From contig NC_088653.1 in NCBI RefSeq assembly GCF_964019385.1, positions 12,619,835 through 12,683,834 of the forward strand: DNA of 64,000 nucleotides, written 5' to 3'. Source of the stretch: Sycon ciliatum (lineage: Eukaryota > Porifera > Calcarea > Leucosolenida > Sycettidae). The notes beneath the pieces are model-generated. The model had not been told where the DNA came from. It worked only from the letters and a program-made list of their open reading frames with translations, and ran no database searches. How positions within the stretch are numbered: the stretch's first letter is position 1; every line of letters begins with the position of its first letter. Shown one piece after another: positions 56,745 through 64,000 of the stretch. The translations under genes were made by a program, and so were the position numbers.

Positions 56745-57715
56745 AGGGGAAGTGCATCGATTTTTCGAGTAGGGTCCAGAAGAAAGACAATTTGATATCG
56801 GTTCGAATGGCATATCTCTCGCTTCCATACGATAAGCCAAACTTGCCAAATCGCAAATTGTATGCTCACGTTGCCATAGCGACCAGAGCAGTGATGACGT
56901 ATGAAAGGCTTAGCTCCTCCACAGAGAAGGTCGATCACTGCAGAAATTGGTCATTTTTCAATTGTCTTATTGTATTCACGAAGTGAAAGAAGTGCTGTGT
57001 TCAATGCTGTTAGTGTCGTGAACTATTTATCGCCCTTCTCATGCATTTCCCTAGGCTGACTGCGCCTAGGAAATGGTTTCCTCCAGGACAAGATGCTTGG
57101 AATTCGCCATCTCTCCTGAGACATTTTCTGCAAACTTTCAAACCTACGACATTATTTCATTCGTCAATCTCCACCACCCGTCGTCTCACCTGGCTTCAGA
57201 AGATGTTACGAGAGATAGCAGAGTCGCCAGGAAGCATCACATTCATCTTCAGGAAGTGGAAAGAGCAAACGGCATGGTCCTTGGTTGGGGGAAATGCTGA
57301 ACGTCTGATTTGTCCCAACCAAGATTTCAGCATTTTGTTCGTCACTATTTTCGCTTGTCTGCTGGTGTCTCCGCACTCCAGCTTTCTCCTGTCGGTGTCA
57401 CGTCCCAGTACACAACCGAGAGGACTACTAACAAACAGTTCACTGCACTAACAGCATTGAACACAGCCCTTCTTTCACTTCGTGAATACAATAAACCAAT
57501 TGAAAATGACCAAATTCTGCAGTGATCGACCTTCTCTGTGGTGGAGCTAAGCCTTTCGTACGTCATCACTGCGCTGGTCGCTATGGCAACGTGAGCATAC
57601 AATTGTCGATTTGGCAAGTTTGGCTTATCGTATGGAAGCGAGAGATATGCCATTCGAACCGACATCAAATTGTCTTTATTCTGGACCATACTCGAAAAAT
57701 CGATGCACTTCCCCT
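56745..57715. mobile_element. 971-bp foldback element with 280-bp TIRs and TTAA flanks
   Basis: TTAA lies at 56,741-56,744 and 57,716-57,719. The arms 56,745-57,024 and 57,435-57,715 are inverted copies, starting aggggaagtgcatcgattt. TTAA duplication is characteristic of piggyBac-like transposition, though the arms are unusually long. The interior of about 410 bp has overlapping frames, none recognised. Confidence 0.8.
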
Positions 57716-57803
57716 TTAACTGCAGTTAAAACACACCATTCTCGACCTTGCGTGCGTAGATTCCTACAAAAAGTGAATTGTTTTATACTCCGAGAGTAGA
57801 ATT

Positions 57804-58490
57804 TATTCCCGTAGCTATGCAGAAGACGTAACTTCAGTAATGTCTGGCGCTAGCCAGGGTCCACACAGCTTTAATTTGGTGTTTGTGTGTTTGTTTGTTT
57901 GTTTGTGTCACGCCTGGCGCTATCCCGTATCTGTCCCGTACTGTACCGTACCAGCAAAGAAAGCTGGCCACAATATTTTTGTTTGTTTGTGCCATCGACA
58001 TGCCTGGCGCTATCCTGTACCTGTCCCGTACCATCAAGAGTACGGTACCATCAAGAGAATGAGTATATATGCGAAGTGTATCGGGGGAATGCATTCAGTG
58101 CAGTAACATTTTGTGTGGATATGTGTGCGAGGCCGAGATCCCACTAGCAGGCTGGCTGGGCCGCCTGTCGACCAGCCTGGGAATCGCATGTAGGCCGATA
58201 GCATAATAATTATAACGTATATACAGTCATGTAGATGTATAGCAGGGAGCCATATTATGTAAACGACTCCCTGCTTTATGGGGAGATTTTCTGGAAAGAA
58301 ATACGAAGTAGGGAGACGAGTAAATGCAATCAGAATGGATGTTAGTTGCCGTCAGTATAATAATAATAAGAAGAAGAACGCCCGTGATCGGCAGAGTCAG
58401 CGCCGGTCCCAGGAAACGTCAGGACAGACATCCCGTCGACTCCAGAACGCCCGAGAACGGCAGAGTCAGCGCCGGGATACCTGATGAAGG
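57804..58490. repeat. Dispersed repeat R, copy 2
   Basis: Colinear with 45,955-46,480: gtagctatgcagaagac, tttg microsatellite, ctatcccgtatctgtcccgt, cgactccctg, then the RSQETSGQTSRRLQNARERQ-coding tandem at 58,378-58,480. Frames are short and broken. Confidence 0.6.
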
Positions 58491-58825
58491 CTGATTCACT
58501 CGCATCTTCTGCTACATGTACTGTGTCAGTGTGAGAAAGAACTTTGAAGAAGACGAGTTCGAGCATACAATAATGCATTGCCATGATTTCTACCCTGCTT
58601 TTCATTGAAAACACGATCTGCATGACCTCCGAACCCTTTGCCATGCTGATTGCAGACCACCAGCACTGATCAGGTGCATTGTACACAATTGTATAGCCTA
58701 CATACTACAACTTTGGTATAATCGTGTAGTTATGCTCCTACCTCCGAGAGAATTCCAAATTATGCTCCAAATTTTCAACCATCAAATTATGCCAATAATT
58801 ATGCCGGCATAATCCGCCGGTGCCT
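58491..58825. other. Unique sequence, no gene seen
   Basis: It contains repeated aattatgc words near 58,735-58,810. No coding signal. Confidence 0.4.
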
Positions 58826-58827
58826 AG

Positions 58828-59195
58828 ATGCGACACGCGATGCGACGCGATCTGCGACTGACGCGTGCGATGCGAACTTGCGAAATACCATTCACAGAAG
58901 AAGTCAGTGATGCGACAACATCTTGCTTATTTGGCTACGTCACCATGATATTCGCGCGGTTTGATACAACTTTTACAAATTTATAGGCAACTCTTGAACC
59001 TTTGTACAACTTTGCTGTAGAAAAGGTCAAAATCGTACGCCAAATCGCTTGTCGCATCGCGTCGCATCGCAAAAGTTGAGCTTGTGCGATGGCCTGCGAT
59101 GGCCCAGTTGCGTCAGTTGCGTAGGGTCCGCAATGGTTGTGATTTGGGGATTTCCCGGTTTCGCGGCTGTCGCATCGCGTGTCGCATCGCAAAAA
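58828..59195. repeat. Cluster of GCGATGCGAC-type motifs in both orientations
   Basis: At least ten variants of gcgatgcgac or gtcgcatcgc occur in two groups (58,828-58,915 and 59,048-59,193) of mainly opposite orientation. This resembles the subterminal repeats of a small DNA transposon. Confidence 0.5.
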
Positions 59196-59640
59196 AGCTT
59201 CTGTGAATCCCGCTTAAAGGGGCACTCCGGCTTCATTTTCGACGCCGAGTTTTCGATGCCAAGACGAAGGTAGGTGAAAGAGAAGACCCCTCGAACAAGA
59301 ACGAGTCTCCAGAAGCGATCGAGTCGAGCAGGAAGACGACTTTTGAATTTCGCCGAGCGAGCGCTGATGACGTAATGAGGGATTAGCTTGCCAGTGGAAA
59401 TGCACCTGCGCACATACATTTCACAAACTTTTTGGCCAATTTTCAATTGAAGAGGAGGTTGTTTGCTATGTTCTCCCAACGTCGTGAGCGATCCCGTCTT
59501 CTATACCCTTCCAGGTACCCTGAAGGTCCTCCAGAGGAGAATTTATCTCCAGCAAAGCGTTGTTGATCCGCTAAATTCGTCTCGAGACATATTCACCCAG
59601 TGCAGTGAAATGTGTACAGGGCTAAAGGACTCATGCAACA
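59196..59640. other. Linker with a TTAAAGGGGCACTCC motif
   Basis: cttaaaggggcactccggct at 59,213 resembles the end of the TTAA element at 56,745 but has no partner end. A minus-strand frame at 59,027-59,479 has no recognised domain. Confidence 0.35.
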
Positions 59641-59641
59641 T

Positions 59642-60432
59642 TAGGGAGGTTTCGCTCTACGGAATTACGTATGAAAATAGAGTGGTTCCGCATAACGTAA
59701 TTACGTTAGTAAAAAACGTAGTTGATCTACGGAAAGTCTTACGTAAACTGCATGCGCATCTGTGTTCCGCCATACGGAGTCTTCAAATCACGTAGCTGCC
59801 CTTGGCAACTCCGAACGCGGCAGTGTACGACCAGATCGACATGGGGAGAGAGTCATAAATGTGTACCCCAATCAACTTACGGACCAGCTACGTTATCAGA
59901 GCCCTATCTACGTACTCTACGTAGACAACTTTCCGTAAGTGGAGTGCAAACTCGCGAATTCACGGGTTTTCCCCGCCCACAAACGTAAAGTTGCTCAACT
60001 TTACGTAGTGCGGAACCTCTCTAATAACGTATGAACTGCACGGAATTTTCATACGTAAAAATAAGAGCTGTAGGGTTTCGCTCTACGTAATTTCTCCACG
60101 ACTGATCAACATGCGTTGTTGCTTTGGAGACGCGTTGGCTGCATGCGCCCACCGCATGCACCATGAACCGAAACCGCGTTTTCCATGATATTTTGCACGT
60201 GGTGTACGGTGTGTGTACCTTGTGTTTCGCGCGGCTTGAATGTTGCCATGGACAAATGCGGAAAATGCGAAAAAATATTTCGAAAAGTCCTACGGAGGAC
60301 CCAACGTAGGAAAGAGCTTTCCTACGGAAATCCATAGAGAGATTTACGTATGAAAGTTTCCCTTGCTCCCCGGCGCGTACGACATACGGATTTTGATACG
60401 TAATTACGTAGAACGAAACCTCCCTATTACCC
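59642..60432. mobile_element. MITE with GGGAGGTTTCG(C/T)TCTACG ends
   Basis: The left ttagggaggtttcgctctac and right gtagaacgaaacctccctat are inverted over about 35 bp. Many tacgtaattacgta-type self-complementary words lie inside, and a second inverted end (cggaacctctctaataacgt) near 60,010 suggests nesting of two related elements. Confidence 0.7.
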
Positions 60433-61320
60433 CCCTCTCCGGGTGGAAAGAACTCGTGTCCCCACGAGAAGAAAAAACAAACAAACTAATGGATGGTTGA
60501 TGGGTGTAAAGCGGGAATCACATACACAACCGCACATACACTACTCACACACAACACATACCGGTATTCATCACATGCACAGTACACAATACATGAATAT
60601 AGGGCAGTCGGGGGGGGGCACATGCACACCACACACAGCGCCACGCACGCAGCATACCAACACCGGACAATTTAACAACGCATTCCACATACCAACACCA
60701 GAAAATTTAACAACGCATATAACACAATTCTTACTCAGACAACTCACACTCCGACACCAACTCCACGTCATCACGAAAACGGTTATACCTGGTGGAGGCA
60801 GGGGGTGGGGGGCGTGGGCGGGGGTGGGGGCGGGTTGGGACGGGGAGATGGATTTTCAGTGTTTCTTCATGTCCGCCAATCAGCGGCATGGCGGCGAGCC
60901 CGGGCCATGTAGGCGGCCGATCGGACTCGCCGCCGTGGCCGCTGTTCCTGCCGCTGAGCCTGGCATCGCCGGATGACACAGCGCGCATCCTCCTGCCGTA
61001 GCATCAGGGGACGGATGAGTTGGCGAGGGGTGGGGGGTGGTTCGCGGCCCGCTAGTGGCGGCGGCGTACTGCATACCAGACAGAACACAGGGGAAGACAC
61101 ACAGCCACCCACAAACAAACCAGAACAGCAATGTATGGGTTAGAATCCACAGAGGACGAACACTCTGCGGGAGACAGCGAGGACGAACGCTCAACTGAAG
61201 GGGAATGGTTAAATGTTACGACGGGCACTGCAACAGCGAGGACGAACACTCGGCTGAAGAGGAATAGCTAAATATTATACGGGCACTGCAACAGTGAGGA
61301 CGAACACTCGGCTGAAGATC
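60433..61320. other. GC-rich region downstream of the gypsy pol; possible LTR, not defined
   Basis: There are cacaca/acacac stretches at 60,520-60,660, a g-rich part at 60,795-60,845, and a short tandem repeat at 61,150-61,310 (cagcgaggacgaacactcgg, about three units). A 3' LTR of the gypsy element would be expected here, but no TG..CA boundaries can be assigned from one copy. Frames on both strands are proline/arginine-rich and unrecognised. Confidence 0.35.
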
Positions 61321-62510
61321 TTAAAACAAGGGCGTAAATGAAGAGGGCAGACGGGGAATGGTGACTCCCGCCATGAAGGGAGCGGGGGGGGGGTTATCCG
61401 GGGCGTCCACAGGTGGGAGGTTCACAGGGCCGAAGAATCGCTTTAATCTATTCCTGTGGACGGTCATGATAGTGGTCCGCCGGGATGAATGGACGCCAAG
61501 CCGTTTTATGGTATAGACTAGGGGGAGTGAACACCAGAAACTTGCCACGGGCCATCCCAATACCGGAACAATTTAGGGCTGTCGCCAGCTTGGGGGTGTC
61601 GGTAAAGCCAAACAAACTGTCCTACTTTCAAAGCATCGGCGTTTGCTTTGAGATCATAGTTGGTTTTAGCACGACGGTGGCCAACATCCAAATGTTTCCG
61701 GACTAACCTATAGGCAGCGGTCAGTCGATCTCTCAACCACACCGCATAGGATGTGTGGGTGATGGAGCTGGGAAGGGTATATGCGGATGGGCAGATCATT
61801 GATAGGGGCAGACGGGCCTCCCTCCCGAACAATAGAAAGAATGGGGTATAACGAGTGGAATTGTGTTCACTCGTATTGTAGGCTAATTGAACCAGTGGTA
61901 ACCGTTCATCCCAAGAATCACAATCAGCTGAATCAATAAAAGCACGGAGCATGACCTGAATGGTGCGGTTGGCTCGTTCAATCATGCCATCACACATGGG
62001 GTGATATGGGGTCGTTCGAGTCTTTTTCACATCGAACTGCGTGAACATTTCAAGAAACAGCTGTGAACAAAACTGTGATCCTTGGTCCGAATGGATTTTC
62101 TCAGGGGCTCCAAAACGGACAAAAATCCGCTCCACTAAGGCCACGGCTACAGTTTGGGCAGTAATGTTAGGTAATGGGATAATCTCTAGCCATTTCGTAA
62201 AATAATCCCCAATGACGAGAATATACTTATTATTGTTGACAGTGGTAGGTAAAGGGCCCATAATGTCCTGTGCAATGGTCTCAAACGGCTCGCCGGCTTT
62301 AACATGGGAAAGTTCTGCTCTAGGCAGAGGCCGGGGGTTCTTACACACTGCACAGACATTACAGTTGCGACAAAACAATGCAGCACTAGTAGACATATTC
62401 GGCCAGTAGCACGTTAAGCGGAGTCTAGCTAACGTCCTATCTACTCCAAAGTGACCAGATGGATGATCATTGGCCAGAGCAAGCATCTGATCACGTAAAG
62501 AGGTAGGCAC
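61321..62510 (-). pseudogene. Gypsy integrase, frameshifted at its C-terminus
   Basis: The N-terminal zinc domain HPSGHFGVDRT..CRNCNVCAVC (HHCC) is at 62,360-62,470. The DDE catalytic core has AQDIMGPLP, IHSDQGSQF and GMIERANRT. FGREARLPLS, FVWLYRHPQAG and KLFRYWDGPWQVSG follow. Near 61,525 the frame changes and the conserved ending VYTIKRLGVHSSRRTTIMTV with VHRNRLKRF continues to 61,321. The enzyme would insert the cDNA into host DNA. It starts in a different frame from the upstream RNase H. Confidence 0.85.
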
Positions 62511-63430
62511 GACAAGTTATTTGTATGATTCTTTATCCAAGGTTGCATCAATAGTTCGGTAAAGGATTTCATTGGAAATAAAAAAAGTTGATTCTGTTGG
62601 GTCAAAAGTGTTCGTACAGTACTCGAATCCCCTTGTTGAACAGCTGCACGAGGGTCATCGCCGTCACTACTGCGGGCATCTAGTAAACGTTTTACGACTA
62701 AGCTGATGTCGGGATCCTCTGCAACAGCTGTCTGCCAGGTGGTCAGGTCATCATCATCTAGCCGCACGGTCACGGCACCGACGTGGGCCTCCGAAAGGAT
62801 TTCACCAGCCATGGATAAAATTTCGCTTTCGGGTTTACCTAAATCAATACGGGAAAGGGCATCTGCGTTCGCGTGCCGGACACCAGGACGATGCTCAATT
62901 GAAAAATCGTACTCTGCCAAATGCTCATTCCAACGCGCAACTTGACCTTCGGGAGATGTAAAGGAGTTCAACCAAGCCAACGCAGCATGATCGGTACGCA
63001 AAAGAAAATGATTGCCAACTAGGTAAGTTCTAAAATGGTGGGTGGCCCAAACTATGGCCAACAATTCTCTACGGGTGACAGAGTAATTACACTCTGTCTT
63101 GGAAAAGGGTCTACTGGCAAAGGCAATAGGTCTCTCTAGGCCAGCATCATCTAATTGAGAAAGGACTGCACCTAGGCCAAAATTAGATGTGTCAGTATCC
63201 AAAACGAATGGCCGGGCAAAATTAGGGAAGGCCAACACAGGAGCGTCAAGTACTTTCTCTCTCAAACAATCAAAAGCTTCCTGTTGTTCGGTATTCCACA
63301 CGAACTTGGCACTCTTCTTGGTTAATGCAACAATAGGGGCAGCTTTTTCAGCATAGCATTCAATGAAACGGCGATAATAGCCGGCGAAACCAAGGAAAAC
63401 CCGGATTCCCTTAACAGTGGTGGGGGGGGG
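62511..63430 (-). pseudogene. Gypsy RT thumb/connection and RNase H
   Basis: The frame begins after a disruption near 63,430-63,480 with TTVKGIRVFLGFAGYYRRFI. It continues FVWNTEQQEAFDCLREKVLD and then the RNase H with FVLDTDTSNFGLGAVLSQLD, VTRRELLAIVWATHHFRTYL and LRTDHAALAWLNSF, ending HRPGVRHANADALSR. The motifs match retroelement RNase H that removes the RNA strand during reverse transcription. The frame shifts again near 62,520 before the integrase. Confidence 0.85.
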
Positions 63431-63954
63431 CTTCCAGCAAACAAAGTTCCCAATAAAAAAAAATAAAAAATAAACCTGGGGGCAAACTTTTCAGGGTAAG
63501 CAGCAATACCCTGGGATGAGACTAGAAAACCAAGGTAGGGGACTGATTGTCTCAAAAGTTTGCATTTGCGGGGTTTCAGCTTCAGATCTGCACATCGTAA
63601 GGCCAAGAGTACTTTACGGAATCGGTCTAGGTGTTCTTTAAATGTGCGTGAGAAAATGATCACATCATCAAGGTACATGAGGCAGGCATCGAAGGTCAAG
63701 CCGCGTAAGGTGGCGTTCATTAACCGTTGAAAAGTGGCGGGAGCATTTGTGAGTCCGAACGGCATACGCGTAAACTGGAATAATCCATCGGGAGCACTGA
63801 AAGCAGTTTTCTCTTTGGAATCTTCGTCCATGGGGACTTGCCAATAGCCTGACTGAAGATCCAAGGTACTGAAAAAATTCGCACCCCAAACATGATCTAG
63901 TGTGTCATCTATCCTTGGGAGAGGATGTGCATCTTTCAGCGTAACTGCATTCAA
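63431..63954 (-). pseudogene. Gypsy reverse transcriptase
   Basis: It contains DAHPLPRIDDTLDHVWGANF, FSTLDLQSGYWQVPM, FTRMPFGLTNAPATFQRLMN and the catalytic MYLDDVIIFS. The order is that of Ty3/gypsy RT palm motifs. Beyond PYLGFLVSSQGI it is interrupted by an insert-like FIFYFFLLG stretch and a run of nine G at about 63,422-63,430. Upstream coding continues to the window edge. Confidence 0.85.
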
Positions 63955-64000
63955 CTTCCGGTAGTCTACACAAAACCGGGTGGAACCATCTGACTTGGCC

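Larger units (their letters stand above)
61321..64000 (-). mobile_element. Ty3/gypsy LTR retrotransposon, pol region, truncated by the window edge
   Basis: In minus-strand order: reverse transcriptase, RNase H and integrase, the Ty3/gypsy order. Gag, protease and the 5' LTR lie beyond position 64,000 or are lost. At least three frame changes show that it is degenerate. Confidence 0.85.

Noticed and set aside
61131-61270. Small acidic plus-strand frame (MYGLESTEDEHSAGDSEDE)
   Set aside because: Follows a short tandem repeat downstream of the gypsy pol and has no other support.

Overview
This is a repeat-rich metazoan nuclear window. The supporting evidence is GT-AG introns with matching phases, a NACHT-LRR (NLR) immune-receptor gene, a Penelope-like element, a Polinton/Maverick, APE-type LINEs, a Tc1/mariner, a Ty3/gypsy element and many MITEs, together with frequent ACATGT-type simple sequence. 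A marine invertebrate fits best and a sponge is one possibility, but the sequence does not fix the phylum. No bacterial genes, operons or CRISPR arrays are seen.

Layout. 1-6.4 kb: a 29-bp minisatellite, very long G-run/TG arrays invaded by a 5'-truncated LINE, four small MITEs and a 31-bp satellite. 7-21 kb: a sparse host zone holding at least three phase-matched exons of one unrecognised serine/alanine/proline-rich gene on the minus strand (19.3 to 13.7 kb), broken up by MITEs, two copies of a long-TIR element that carries coding-like sequence, a probable tRNA-derived SINE, and an inverted-repeat element containing a LINE. 21.3-24.5 kb: the intronless NLR gene (+), followed directly by a 43-bp tandem array. 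26-31.5 kb: more minisatellite and G-rich array; part of it is a diverged copy of the first 1.7 kb of the window. 31.5-35.2 kb: a dead Tc1/mariner and a duplicated TIR element. 35.4-39.9 kb: a nearly full-length Jockey/CR1-like LINE with two frameshifts. 40.2-45.8 kb: a Polinton remnant with an integrase (+) and a four-exon DNA polymerase B (-), whose second visible intron is mostly a CAA/TTG expansion of about 960 bp. 47.8-49 kb: a LINE fragment. 49.8-52.3 kb: a TIR element with subterminal repeats. 52.8-56.6 kb: a Penelope-like element flanked by inverted-repeat units that carry hammerhead ribozyme motifs. 56.7-60.4 kb: foldback elements and MITEs. 61.3-64 kb: a degenerate Ty3/gypsy pol that runs off the window edge.

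The most notable observations are (1) a hammerhead ribozyme with complete core and three paired stems at the centre of a 384-bp palindrome just downstream of the Penelope-like element, with a second hammerhead on the opposite strand upstream of it; (2) three AT-hook motifs placed between the two halves of that element's GIY-YIG endonuclease; (3) the phase-consistent Polinton polymerase whose intron is a giant triplet repeat; and (4) the NLR with a Walker A motif that lacks its first glycine. Apart from the NLR, the minus-strand exons and a few weak small frames, nearly all coding potential belongs to selfish elements.
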